Counted from the first letter of the stretch, positions 6,715 to 14,823 are shown. The stretch is DNA of 18,980 nt from an uncultured Clostridium sp. (GCA_900555045.1 USJW01000099.1:1-18980); one strand, 5' to 3'. Numbers and translations are program-made. The notes: generated by a model not told the origin, from the letters alone.

Positions 6715-6756
6715 AAAGGGGCTGTCCTGAAAACGTAATTCAGCGACAGCCCCTTT
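6715..6756. terminator. Strong bidirectional hairpin terminator
   Basis: AAAGGGGCTGTC (6715-6726) pairs perfectly with GACAGCCCCTTT (6745-6756), and an inner stem CTGAA/TTCAG extends it. The minus strand then reads five T in a row, serving the secreted-protein gene; the plus strand has only three T but lies 26 bases after the CstA gene and probably ends it too. A second hairpin, ATGCTGT (6779-6785) with ACAGCAT (6796-6802), stands between this and the end of the secreted-protein gene. Confidence 0.85.
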
Positions 6757-6808
6757 GTGATTATCATGTGCTTGCGGTATGCTGTTTTTGTAATGACAGC
6801 ATCTGTAG

Positions 6809-7519
6809 TTACTGCAATTTCAGGGTTACGGTCTGTGAGGAATCCGTCTCCATATATTCAAAGACTTTCACGGTGATATCCGATAAGTCAGAGATCAGGA
6901 ATGCCTCTGCGACCCGGGCAGTGGCGCCGGGAGCGACCGGAAAAAAATAGGCATCCATCGACGTGTTGACATTTGCTCTCATAAAAGCAGTACCGCACTC
7001 AATGCCGTTCTGAGTGACGACAGTCATAGTGGACCAAAGCGCTGACTGCTTGTCCGGCGCATTATTGGTATAGTCGTAATAGATGATTACGCATCGCTTG
7101 CCATACATGTCCGTGCCGATCTCATGACTTACATACTTCATTGCGATATTGGCATTGGAAAAATCAAATCCGCCGGAAGACTGTTCCGGTGCAGGCTGCG
7201 CCTGTGCAGTTGATTCCTGTGAAGCCTGGGTCTGTACAGCTCCGTCCACGACCCAGCATCCTTCCGCGTTTACTGTGTAGGAATCAGGGGTTGTGGTATT
7301 GGTCAGCAGATAACCATTCTCATCAAAATAGTAGCACTCGAATACCCCGTCCTGATTGCCGTCGATCCACTGCCAGGTATTCACGGGATAACTCCCATCA
7401 TCATTCTGCCACCAGTATCCGGCATCGTTCTGTTTCCATTCACCAGCGAATGCCGTTACCGTGAATGCTGTTACCGCGAATGCGGCGGTAAAGAAAAGTG
7501 TTGCAAGTGGCTTTTTCAT
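6809..7519 (-). CDS. Secreted cell-wall-binding protein with DUF5067-like C-terminal domain
   Basis: The 236-residue protein begins with a signal peptide (MKKPLATLFF, hydrophobic to about residue 23, likely cleaved after AFA at 25). Residues 26-95 form aromatic-rich wall-binding repeats: GEWKQNDAGYWWQNDDGSYP, WQWIDGNQDGVFECYYFDEN and GYLLTNTTTPDSYTVNAEG, the choline-binding-like type abundant in Lachnospiraceae. A Gln/Ser/Ala-rich linker (about 96-118) leads to a beta-rich domain (120-236) resembling DUF5067, an immunoglobulin-like fold also found in lipoproteins. It is probably held at the cell surface. The role is unknown. It is a single-gene unit with its own promoter and terminator. The ATG follows GGGGAGGG by nine bases. 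Confidence 0.8.
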   Translation of the reverse strand: MKKPLATLFFTAAFAVTAFTVTAFAGEWKQNDAGYWWQNDDGSYPVNTWQWIDGNQDGVFECYYFDENGYLLTNTTTPDSYTVNAEGCWVVDGAVQTQASQESTAQAQPAPEQSSGGFDFSNANIAMKYVSHEIGTDMYGKRCVIIYYDYTNNAPDKQSALWSTMTVVTQNGIECGTAFMRANVNTSMDAYFFPVAPGATARVAEAFLISDLSDITVKVFEYMETDSSQTVTLKLQ

Positions 7520-7546
7520 AAAGAAAACCCTCCCCTTTTTCTCTTT

Positions 7547-7575
7547 AGCATATCACATAAAAATACACTTGTCGA
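7547..7575 (-). promoter_or_regulatory. Sigma-A promoter of the secreted-protein gene
   Basis: On the minus strand TCGACA (7570-7575) and TATGCT (7547-7552) are 17 bases apart, and TGTGA before the -10 may add contacts. The start codon follows after about 28 bases. Confidence 0.65.
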
Positions 7576-7590
7576 GATGGTGGAATGCTG

Positions 7591-7607
7591 CTTTGCAGAC
7601 TGCAAAG
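7591..7607. terminator. Hairpin after the SUKH/TPR gene, uncertain terminator
   Basis: CTTTGCA (7591-7597) and TGCAAAG (7601-7607) form a perfect seven-pair stem with a three-base loop, 10 bases after the stop of the leftward SUKH/TPR gene and just upstream of the next promoter. No T-run follows, so it may end transcription poorly or only protect the RNA end. Confidence 0.35.
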
Positions 7608-7617
7608 GAAGCTTTCT

Positions 7618-8907
7618 TCATCGCCCGCTATCCCCCTGTCTGTTCATGCGGTCCCTCTCCTTCTTCTTGCGCCGCGCGTCCCCCCTAAGCTGCTGGCAGC
7701 GGGCGATATCATATTTGCACTCCTTTGGGGCCTGCTGGTAAACCGCAAGCGCTTCGGTGTAGAGCTCGATCGCCCCGTCCAGATCGCCGTCCGCCTCCCG
7801 GTTTACGGCCTGCTGCTGCAGAAGGCTTCCCTTCGCCCGGCAGTCGCCGCCCATGTAGCGCTCACAGATCTGTCTCGCCGCCTCGCAGGCCTCGTCGTAT
7901 CTCCTCTCATCCCCCTTGGCGTGGTAGAAATTGCCCAGTCCCTGGTAAAAGGAGTTCACCTTCCTGGGGTCTTCCTCCACAGCCTGCTTCATGAGCGCCT
8001 CCGCCTTCCTGTACCAGCCCTCCGCCTTCTCCCACTGTTCAAGGGCCCAAAGGCAGCGGCCGGCCAGCTGATATTTCTCCGCCATGGCGATACCGTTTTC
8101 TCCATTTTCTTCCATCCGTCGGATGATCTCCAACAGAAGCTCCAGCGCGTGGGCGTAATCGCAGTTCACGCTGTTGGCATAAAATTCCCCGGCGAACAGC
8201 CCCTCCAGCTCGGACAGCTCCAGCGCAGCGTACGCGCTTCCCGGGCTCTGTTCATCCTCTTTAAGCGCCAGCCGCGGCAGGAGCACGACAAAGCGCGCGC
8301 CGTGCTCCTGGGTGGCTGCCACGAAAAACTGCTGCCCCTCCTCATCCCAGCAGATGGAATAGTAAGGGCCCTGATCACAGCCAAAAACCGTCTTTTCGTC
8401 CGTGCCGTATCCCACCAAAAGCTGTTTTATCTGCTCCGCCTCGTCGTACATGGAGTACTCCCGCAGGCCGGACAAATTTTCCAGAAAAAGGAGTGACAGA
8501 AAATCCCACAGGCGGTAGCGGGTCCCGCCCCACTCCCACTCGGCGCCCTCCTCCCCCTCCTCCTCCGAGAGGGAGCCGAAAAAGATCTGCGGGTTGCTCT
8601 GGCCCAAATCCCCGTACCGAATCCCGGCAAACCACTCCCAGACCGGCCCAAGAACCAGGATATCCTCGCCGCTCTCGACCTCCCCCTGGACAATCCGATC
8701 CATCTGGTCGGGGTGATAGACGCCCACATAGCCCTTGTTGATGGGAAAGTATGCGTACATTTGCAGATAATCCTTTAAGAGCGGCGGCAGTTTAAGCCCT
8801 CTTTTGCGCTCATTTTTTATGATGTCGCCCTTCCAGACGCCGTTTTTTTCTCCCCCGTAGAGGATTTTCATGGCCTCCAGGGGCCCGATGTCAACTCGCA
8901 ATCCCAT
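7618..8907 (-). CDS. SUKH (SMI1/KNR4)-like protein with C-terminal TPR repeats
   Basis: The 429-residue soluble protein has no signal or membrane segment. Residues about 20-145 look like a SUKH fold: KNGVWKGDIIKNE, LKLPPLLKDYLQMY, then WFAGIRYGDLGQSNPQIFFG and the closing helix LWDFLSLLFLENL. A middle region (about 165-250) is of unknown type. Residues about 275-400 are helical repeats of TPR character, with GRCLWALEQWEKAEGWYRKA, GLGNFYHAKGDERRYDEA and READGDLDGAIELYTEALAV. The C-terminal tail is highly basic. SUKH proteins often serve as immunity proteins for polymorphic toxins or as binding modules in conflict systems. The gene starts 44 bases after the OLD-type ATPase, with AGAGG before its ATG, so the two look cotranscribed. 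The SUKH call is from pattern only and moderately sure. Confidence 0.6.
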   Translation of the reverse strand: MGLRVDIGPLEAMKILYGGEKNGVWKGDIIKNERKRGLKLPPLLKDYLQMYAYFPINKGYVGVYHPDQMDRIVQGEVESGEDILVLGPVWEWFAGIRYGDLGQSNPQIFFGSLSEEEGEEGAEWEWGGTRYRLWDFLSLLFLENLSGLREYSMYDEAEQIKQLLVGYGTDEKTVFGCDQGPYYSICWDEEGQQFFVAATQEHGARFVVLLPRLALKEDEQSPGSAYAALELSELEGLFAGEFYANSVNCDYAHALELLLEIIRRMEENGENGIAMAEKYQLAGRCLWALEQWEKAEGWYRKAEALMKQAVEEDPRKVNSFYQGLGNFYHAKGDERRYDEACEAARQICERYMGGDCRAKGSLLQQQAVNREADGDLDGAIELYTEALAVYQQAPKECKYDIARCQQLRGDARRKKKERDRMNRQGDSGR

Positions 8908-8951
8908 ACCGCTAAAACCTCTTTCTCTATCGTTTCATTCCCGGCGGCGCC

Positions 8952-10814
8952 TCACTGATCCCCACCGATTTTCCTGCTGTCAAAATACACGAACCGGTCG
9001 ATGGCGTCCAAAATATCCTTAAAATCCTCCCGCGGCGCGAGGCGGATGTACTCCCGCAGAATCTCCTGCTCCCGCTCCCGGTAGGGCCCGTAGAAAATGT
9101 CGTACAGGTTGTGCCCCCTCACGTGGATGCGGATCTCCTCCATGTGCTCCCGCATATCCTCCGGCGAGGTGAAATCCCTCCCCAGGATCTGGCGCAGCTC
9201 CTGTCCGCTGCGGATTCTCCCCAGATACTCCCCCCACTTTTCAAAGAGGGTCCGGTAAAAGGTCTCCTCGCTCTCCACGATCCCCAGCTGCGCCATCACG
9301 GCCGGGTTCAGGAAATAGTTCTCAAAGGAGTAATATTTGAGGATCAGCACATTGCGCCTGGTCACCTTGGGCAGGCGGTCCACGTCCTCCAGATTCCGCT
9401 CATCGTAGTACCGGCACAGCTGTCCCGCCAGCTCCTCCGGGTCCTTGCCGTCCCCGTCCCGGATCATTAAGAACTGGTCACGCAGATAGACCTGGTTCAT
9501 GTACTTTAGGTTGGCATAGGTCTTGATGTTGGTGCAGCTGTTGGTGGTGATGATGGAGATCCGAAGCAGACGGCCCTGGCTGTCGTAGACCTCGGAGTAA
9601 TACTGCTCTAGGAGCAGCGGCAGGCGGCTCTTGTCCTGCTTTCCCTCCACGATAAACACAAAGCTCACGTTCATCAGATCGCTGGCCCCATAGCCCAGAT
9701 CGTCCAGGATCCGCCCGATGTCCGTCTTCTCCCGCAGCACGGAGAACCGGTCCGCGTCCAGGACCACCTGGCGGATCTGGCGGCTGTTAAAGTTGAACAA
9801 CAGCGCAGGCGAGTGGGTCTTAAAGATCACCTGGTTCTTCTTGGACAGGCGGTAGAGCAGCTCGCTGCAGGTTTTCTCCAGCTGCGGGTGCAGAAAGATC
9901 TCCGGGTCCTCCACCATGATGATGCTGGGAAGGCGGTTGGGCTCCCCGATGTAGGTCTCCAGCAGCGACAGCATGTAGATGCTGCGCATGCCCTTCCCCA
10001 TCAGCTCCACCGGCTGGGACACGCCCCGCTTGCGGTTGAAGGCCGTGACCTCCGGCTTGAACAGCTGATCCACATCGCAGGTCAGGGTGTACTTGAGCTC
10101 CTCGTAGCCGCCGTTCTTGAAGAAATTCTCATTGACCTTGCGGGCGAACTCGTTCAAATTCAGCTGGTAAATCTTGTACTCCAGAAGCCTGGCCGTCTCA
10201 AAGGCCGTCAGCTCCTCCGGCTTCTTCTGGTTGATCAGGCCGATGCACTGGAAGCAGTGGCGGCACTTCTTGCCCCTCTCGAACATGCAGCTGCCCGCGC
10301 GGATCTGCCGCAGCTGATCATCCTCCTGGAACATGAGCAGGTCGTTTTGCAGCTGGTTTAACTCCCGCTCCGCGTTGATCCGGTAGAGCCTTGGCAGAAC
10401 CATGGGAATATAGGGGTTGTTCTTGCGGCTGATGTCCTCGTACCGCAGTTTTCCGTCAAAATTCACATGGAGAGTGAAGGACAGCACCCCGTCTATGTAG
10501 GAGGGCAGCCTCTGGCTGAAGGCTTTCTTCCACGCGTCGTAGCGCCGGTACTTGCTGACCACGCCCATGTGGTGGAACTGCCGCAAATCCTCCTCACCGA
10601 TGGATAAGCTGGCGTCGATGCGCACCGCCTGCTTTTTCTCATTGAAGTCCAGCTCCTGCACCCGGTAGCCCCCGCAGACCGCGCTGACCGCGTCCAGCAC
10701 CGAAGTTTTTCCGGTATTGTTCTTCCCCACCAGAATCAGCGCCGACTCGATGTCCTTTATCTCCATATCCCGTATGGACTTAAAATTCTGTATCCGCAAA
10801 TAAGTAAACTGCAT
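8952..10814 (-). CDS. OLD-family ATPase/TOPRIM protein with four-cysteine insert
   Basis: The 620-residue protein has an ABC-type ATPase with Walker A GKNNTGKT (30-37), a signature-like ELMGKGMRSIYMLSLL (270-285), Walker B IIMVEDPEIFLHP (298-310) and H-loop FKTHSP (His334). A C-terminal TOPRIM region follows, with VFIVEGKQD (Glu390, Asp394), the metal-binding IRDGDG (Asp453, Asp455) and YYSFENYFLNP. This is the layout of OLD nucleases such as GajA, which cleave DNA under nucleotide control in phage defence. No UvrD-like GajB is beside it. Unusual is a cluster of four cysteines (176, 184, 187, 190; CxxCxxC plus one) between the nucleotide loops, able to hold zinc or an iron-sulfur cluster. The ATG at 10814 has GGAG six bases upstream; upstream codons of the open frame overlap the hydrolase end. 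Whether it defends against phage is inferred. Confidence 0.82.
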   Translation of the reverse strand: MQFTYLRIQNFKSIRDMEIKDIESALILVGKNNTGKTSVLDAVSAVCGGYRVQELDFNEKKQAVRIDASLSIGEEDLRQFHHMGVVSKYRRYDAWKKAFSQRLPSYIDGVLSFTLHVNFDGKLRYEDISRKNNPYIPMVLPRLYRINAERELNQLQNDLLMFQEDDQLRQIRAGSCMFERGKKCRHCFQCIGLINQKKPEELTAFETARLLEYKIYQLNLNEFARKVNENFFKNGGYEELKYTLTCDVDQLFKPEVTAFNRKRGVSQPVELMGKGMRSIYMLSLLETYIGEPNRLPSIIMVEDPEIFLHPQLEKTCSELLYRLSKKNQVIFKTHSPALLFNFNSRQIRQVVLDADRFSVLREKTDIGRILDDLGYGASDLMNVSFVFIVEGKQDKSRLPLLLEQYYSEVYDSQGRLLRISIITTNSCTNIKTYANLKYMNQVYLRDQFLMIRDGDGKDPEELAGQLCRYYDERNLEDVDRLPKVTRRNVLILKYYSFENYFLNPAVMAQLGIVESEETFYRTLFEKWGEYLGRIRSGQELRQILGRDFTSPEDMREHMEEIRIHVRGHNLYDIFYGPYREREQEILREYIRLAPREDFKDILDAIDRFVYFDSRKIGGDQ

Positions 10815-10820
10815 AGAACG

Positions 10821-10824
10821 CTCC
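10821..10824 (-). promoter_or_regulatory. Ribosome binding site deciding the OLD-type ATPase start
   Basis: GGAG six bases before the ATG at 10814. It favours this codon, which opens MQFTYLRIQNFKSI, over in-frame starts 4, 6 and 35 codons earlier that lack a well-placed site. A TATACT on the minus strand at 10889-10894 in the 86-base gap has no -35, so an internal promoter here is doubtful. Confidence 0.6.
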
Positions 10825-10900
10825 ATTCTCATCCCGGCGCCCACAAACCAGGCGGCGCCAAACTCCCAACGCGGCTCTCTCACTATCCAGTATAGCGGAT

Positions 10901-11617
10901 TTAGGGCTGTCCCGCCCACACCTTATCCGCAAAAAACTTCTCGACCGCCCGGTTAAACGCCTTCGGGTCCTCCGCCGCCACAAAATGGCTCCCCCGCAGG
11001 ATTGCCAGGCGGCTTCCGCTGATTTGGGCGGCGATCCTGCGGGTGTGGGATTCCCGGATCATGTCCCGGTTGCCCACAATCACCATCGCAGGCACATGAA
11101 TCCGTTCCAGTTCCCGCAACCGCACATGGGGCTGGGTCACCATCAGGCCCAGAAGCTCCCGTTTTTTCACCGCCTCCCGGGAAAACGGCGCCAGCAGGCA
11201 GCTGAGCGCATACCCTAGCACCACAGGCGCCTGCACGGAGAGCTTTACCCCGGACGGCCGCAGATTGGCGCCGTTTAAGATCAGGGAGCTGACATACTCC
11301 GGATACCTGAGCGCAAAGGCCATGGCGATATTCCCCCCGTCGGAGAACCCCAGCAGGTGAACCCGCGAAAGCCCCAGCGCGTCAAGCACCTCCCGCAGAT
11401 CCTCCGCGAACTGGTTGATGGAAAATTTTGCCAAGCCCCGCTCCGATTTCCCATGACCTCTGGTGTCCAGGGCGATCACGCGGAAACGGTCCGAGAAATA
11501 GCCGATCTGCCCCTTAAAATAGGTGCAGTCCTCCCCGTTTCCGTGCAGCAGCACGAGGGCTTCCCCGGTCCCCGCCTCCTCATAGTGCAGACTGCAATCT
11601 GAAATTCTCACTCTCAT
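10901..11617 (-). CDS. Alpha/beta hydrolase
   Basis: The 238-residue cytoplasmic enzyme is a complete single-domain alpha/beta hydrolase. It has the oxyanion loop LLHGNGED (residues 23-30), DTRGHGKS (51-58), the nucleophile elbow GFSDGG with Ser92, the acid in VGNRD and the catalytic histidine in GSHF near the C-terminus. The short helical lid (about 120-160) gives no hint of substrate; an ester or lactone is likely. Its ATG overlaps the TGA of the LacI gene by four bases (ATGA), so the two are translationally coupled. That suggests a link to the glycosaminoglycan locus, perhaps removing an ester group from the sugar, but nothing in the sequence proves this. It is not part of the pneumococcal version of the locus. 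Confidence 0.88.
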   Translation of the reverse strand: MRVRISDCSLHYEEAGTGEALVLLHGNGEDCTYFKGQIGYFSDRFRVIALDTRGHGKSERGLAKFSINQFAEDLREVLDALGLSRVHLLGFSDGGNIAMAFALRYPEYVSSLILNGANLRPSGVKLSVQAPVVLGYALSCLLAPFSREAVKKRELLGLMVTQPHVRLRELERIHVPAMVIVGNRDMIRESHTRRIAAQISGSRLAILRGSHFVAAEDPKAFNRAVEKFFADKVWAGQP

Positions 11618-12618
11618 CTCACACTCTCCCGGTACTTCACAATATTTTTAAACACCACATCCCCCTCGGACTTGTGCCCGTCCAGGATGTCCAGCAGCTC
11701 CTCCGCCGCCTTCACCCCCTCCTGGTACGCGGGCGTGATGATGGCCGCCAGAGGCGGCGTGGCCATCCGGGTCCAGCCGTCGCAGTCGAACCCGATGAGG
11801 CCCACCTTTCCGCTGAGCAGCTCTATATAGTCCGGGTATCTGCGAATTGCCTGGTAGACCACCGGGTACAGCGGCGCGTCCGCCACGTAGATGAGCGTCC
11901 GCTTCTCTGTGTTTAAATTCTGTTTTAGCACCTCGTACACGTCCCCGGAGCGCCTGCCCTCGGGCATGTAGAACGTCCCGCCCTCCCGGACGGCGTCCTG
12001 CAGGGCATCCTTGTACCCCTGCATGTTCTCAAACCCCGTGCTGGAGTTGGAGGCGTCATCGGAGAACATGATGAACTCCTCGTAGCCCTTTTCTATGCAC
12101 TCCGAAATCGTCTGGTACACGCACTCGTAGTTGTTGCTCTTCACGCAGCGCCCCCGGTAGTCGTAGGGCTTCGCGTCCAGATAGACGATGGGGCGGCGCT
12201 TCTTTTCCAGGCTTCCGGCCAGCATGCCGAACCGGTAGGTGGACTGGATCACAAACCCCTCCGCCCCCATCTTTAGCATCCGCTCCACGATCTCCTTCTC
12301 ACTGTTAAAATTCATCCCGCTGCCGGACACCATCACCTGGACCCCCAAAGAGCCCGCCGCGTCCTCCAGCCCCTTTAGCGCCTGACAGGAGTAGGCGTCC
12401 GACAGGTCCCCCAGGATGACGCCGATGGACCTGGTTGTCTTCGATTTCATGGCTCTGGCAGCCGCGTTGGGCTCGTACCCCGTCTCGGCAATGATCTGCT
12501 GGATCCTGCGCATCGTCTCCTCCGACATCTTGTTCGTCTTGCCGTTTAAGTAAAACGATACCGTAGTCTTGGAGACCCCCGCCTTCTCCGCAATCTCATT
12601 AATCGTCAGCTTCTTCAT
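11614..12618 (-). CDS. LacI-family regulator, RegR-like
   Basis: The 334-residue regulator has the LacI helix-turn-helix at its N-terminus (LTINEIAEKAGVSKTTVSFY), the hinge region (GYEPNAAARAMKSKTTRSIG) and a periplasmic-binding-protein-like sensor domain (about 60-334) with GLIGFDCDGW near its end. The start at 12618 has GGAGG five bases upstream; an in-frame ATG five codons earlier has none. It stands at the end of the glycosaminoglycan genes, in the same position as regR in streptococci, and probably represses them from the GTAAAC/GTTTAC operator at 18706-18721 until an unsaturated disaccharide or its product binds. A short AT-rich gap upstream may give it a separate promoter. Confidence 0.9.
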   Translation of the reverse strand: MKKLTINEIAEKAGVSKTTVSFYLNGKTNKMSEETMRRIQQIIAETGYEPNAAARAMKSKTTRSIGVILGDLSDAYSCQALKGLEDAAGSLGVQVMVSGSGMNFNSEKEIVERMLKMGAEGFVIQSTYRFGMLAGSLEKKRRPIVYLDAKPYDYRGRCVKSNNYECVYQTISECIEKGYEEFIMFSDDASNSSTGFENMQGYKDALQDAVREGGTFYMPEGRRSGDVYEVLKQNLNTEKRTLIYVADAPLYPVVYQAIRRYPDYIELLSGKVGLIGFDCDGWTRMATPPLAAIITPAYQEGVKAAEELLDILDGHKSEGDVVFKNIVKYRESVR

Positions 12619-12623
12619 AGTAA

Positions 12624-12628
12624 CCTCC
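12624..12628 (-). promoter_or_regulatory. Ribosome binding site deciding the LacI start
   Basis: GGAGG five bases before the ATG at 12618. The earlier ATG at 12633 would place this sequence within the coding region. Confidence 0.7.
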
Positions 12629-12691
12629 GCCATCTCTTCGACTGGTGCCTCAAACTTGCCGATGCACCCGGTCCCTCTTTTTTACAACTCT

Positions 12692-12747
12692 ATTAAATAT
12701 AACACAGAAACATTTTTAACGGAATCCTTATTCCGGAAAAAGTGGCG
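12692..12747 (-). promoter_or_regulatory. Hairpin and possible weak promoter between the lyase and lacI
   Basis: Just after the lyase stop, CGGAAT (12720-12725) and ATTCCG (12730-12735) form a six-pair stem with a four-base loop, flanked by A- and T-runs that could lengthen it past one mismatch. No T-run follows on the minus strand. Further on, the AT-rich stretch offers TTTAAT (12692-12697) or TATATT (12696-12701) as -10 with only weak -35 partners. Partial termination and a separate basal lacI promoter are both possible. Confidence 0.3.
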
Positions 12748-14772
12748 CTACAGGCGAAAACGCTCCCTCAGAATTCCTCCCGAAAAGTGCAGGGCCGCGG
12801 CCCGGGCGTAGACCGGGACCTCCCTGCAGAAATAGAGCTTCGGCCCCGCAAACGTCTCCCGGTTAAAGACAAGGAACACCCAGCTCTCGCCGCCGCCCAT
12901 GTCGAACTCCATGGATGTGACAATCTCCCGCTCCACCGGCACCTGGCTCCCCGCGCGGTACACCGGGACCTCCCGGGCGGAAATTCCCTCCCCCGCGAAC
13001 ACGGTCCAGTCCGTCAGGCGATCCGAGAACGCCGTGCGTTTTACCAGGCGGCAGCTGTCTGTAAGCTCGTTGTATCGGCCGGAAATCCGGCAGCCCTCCA
13101 GACAAAACAGGTTGGAACCCATAAGCCCCAGGCGGACGCCGTCCGCCTCCAAAATCCAGGATGCGCTGTCCTCCGTCTCACCGTGTCCGCTGCTGTGCGC
13201 CCTCACCCGGCTGTCCAGATGATAGAACTCCTCCGCCGTGTGTTCACCCCCGCAGCAGATATCATTCACCACCAGCCAGATTCCCCCGTCGTGGACCATC
13301 ACGCGGCGTTTCACCAGGCAGAGCTTGCCGTCCCTTAACGTCATGTGATACCCCATCTCCGCAAAGTGCACCGGCCCCCGCTCCGAAAAGCTGTTTCGCA
13401 GGCACTCCCCGCAGGACCGGTAGCTCCAGGAGCCGTCCGCCACGGCCTGGGACTGTCCGTCAATCTGGCAGACGTTGTGGGCCTCTGCCTCCTTGAGCGC
13501 GGTCCGCAGTGGCTCGTCCTCCCGGTAGCTGTAGCGCCCGCTGTCCACCACAAAGGGGATTCCCCGGAAGTACAGGCACAGCTGCGTCAAGTCCCCGTGC
13601 CCGTGGGCGCTCCCAAGGGGCCCACAGTGCAGGTAGGTGTAGGAGGCCGTCTCCTCCCAGCTGCTGCGCAGATAGATATTTCCGGTGTCCATGCAGGCCA
13701 TGCTTAACGTCCCCGGCTGTTCCCGCTTTAGCTCGCCGTACCGCCGGATCCCCGGCTGCCCGAGAAGCATACTGCTGTCTAAGTCCATCCAGATAAACCC
13801 GCCGGACTTAAGCGCCCCGCTGCCGCAGAGCACCGCCGCCTTGGTCAGCACATCCCGCACATCCGTCACGTCGCTGTCCGCCTGGGCCAGCTGCCGGTGG
13901 TCCGGCCCGGCCGCCCAGAGCACGTACCGGCTCATCCGCTCCACCGTTCCCGCCAGCCAGCCAGGAACCTTCTTCCCGGCCCAATTACAACTGGTCCACA
14001 GATACATGCAGCTGTTTAACACCTCCATGTGGTACATGATGGACTGCTCCCAGTGGGACCCGTCCTCCATCACCTGAAGCTCCAGCTGCTCCTTTAGCTC
14101 TCTCCAGGCCCACTCCTCCAGGCCGTTTTTCGGCAGATAATCCCGGTACCACAGGTACGCCAGGCACATGGCCGAGGTCTGCAATAACCCCCAGTTGCTG
14201 AGGGTGTACTTGGGAATGTAGGCATTTTCCAGGTAGCCAAACTGCTCCGCCATGCTGTATAAGATCTGCCCCGTCTCCTCCTCCGAGATCAGCCCGTCCG
14301 CGATGAGCCCAAGGAGCAGCTCCGCCCAGTTTTTGCAGCGGATCCCGGTGTCGATGGTGCGGATCGTCTCCCCTCCGCCGGGCTCAATGGGATTGTCCGA
14401 AATCCATTCAAAGAGGTACCACTTGAGCTTCTCGATATAGCTCATCTCCCCCGTCAGCCGCCAGGCCCAGAACAACTTGTGCATCCAGTCATGGCGGTTC
14501 AGCATGTAGACCCACTCCGGGTCCCCGTTCGGCGCGCAGTCCCAGCGCATCGGCGTGAGCAGATACCCCTTGCCGCATGGCTCCATGTCCCAGGGGTCCA
14601 GAAACACAAACTCCTGGTCCATCAGCTGGTCCGCCCGCCTCAGACAGAGCTTCACCTCGTCCGCGCAGTGCTCCCGCAGATACCGGGTGACCCCCGCCGG
14701 GTCAAACTCCGCTCTCCACGCGGCCGCCCGCGCCTTAAGAACCGCAAAACGCACGCTCTCCTTCTCTCCCAT
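12748..14772 (-). CDS. Heparinase II/III family polysaccharide lyase
   Basis: The 674-residue protein has the alpha-toroid N-terminal domain and beta-sandwich C-terminal domain of heparinase II/III-type lyases. Visible landmarks are YTLSNWGLLQ (Asn193), HWEQSIMYHMEVLN (Tyr247), GSAHGHGDLTQLCLYF (His390, His392) with the following VDSGRYSY, as in catalytic cores of PL8/PL12/PL21-type enzymes. No signal peptide is seen, so it probably acts inside the cell on imported oligosaccharides, as proposed for the matching pneumococcal gene. By beta-elimination it would give 4,5-unsaturated uronic-acid ends for the GH88 enzyme. The ATG at 14772 has AGGAG ten bases upstream; a GTG 13 codons earlier lacks a site. 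The exact glycosaminoglycan is not evident, and an alginate- or ulvan-type substrate cannot be excluded. Confidence 0.82.
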   Translation of the reverse strand: MGEKESVRFAVLKARAAAWRAEFDPAGVTRYLREHCADEVKLCLRRADQLMDQEFVFLDPWDMEPCGKGYLLTPMRWDCAPNGDPEWVYMLNRHDWMHKLFWAWRLTGEMSYIEKLKWYLFEWISDNPIEPGGGETIRTIDTGIRCKNWAELLLGLIADGLISEEETGQILYSMAEQFGYLENAYIPKYTLSNWGLLQTSAMCLAYLWYRDYLPKNGLEEWAWRELKEQLELQVMEDGSHWEQSIMYHMEVLNSCMYLWTSCNWAGKKVPGWLAGTVERMSRYVLWAAGPDHRQLAQADSDVTDVRDVLTKAAVLCGSGALKSGGFIWMDLDSSMLLGQPGIRRYGELKREQPGTLSMACMDTGNIYLRSSWEETASYTYLHCGPLGSAHGHGDLTQLCLYFRGIPFVVDSGRYSYREDEPLRTALKEAEAHNVCQIDGQSQAVADGSWSYRSCGECLRNSFSERGPVHFAEMGYHMTLRDGKLCLVKRRVMVHDGGIWLVVNDICCGGEHTAEEFYHLDSRVRAHSSGHGETEDSASWILEADGVRLGLMGSNLFCLEGCRISGRYNELTDSCRLVKRTAFSDRLTDWTVFAGEGISAREVPVYRAGSQVPVEREIVTSMEFDMGGGESWVFLVFNRETFAGPKLYFCREVPVYARAAALHFSGGILRERFRL

Positions 14773-14823
14773 ATACTTTTTACTCCTCTCACGCCGGTCC
14801 CCCGGCTCCACGATGCAGACTTA

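Noticed and set aside
7585..8496. 303-codon rightward frame opposite the SUKH/TPR gene
   Set aside because: Leu/Pro/Arg-rich translation with no recognisable domain; the opposite strand has TPR periodicity and a ribosome site.
8952..10814. Gabija GajA
   Set aside because: The required UvrD-like GajB is absent on both sides; only the general OLD family assignment is supported.
10885..10917. Promoter for the OLD-type gene at TATACT (10889-10894)
   Set aside because: No acceptable -35 at 16-18 bases (GGGCGG there) and no extended -10; read-through is equally likely.
12742..13338. 198-codon rightward frame opposite the lyase
   Set aside because: It is fully antisense to the heparinase-like gene, whose motifs are clear, and has no family resemblance.
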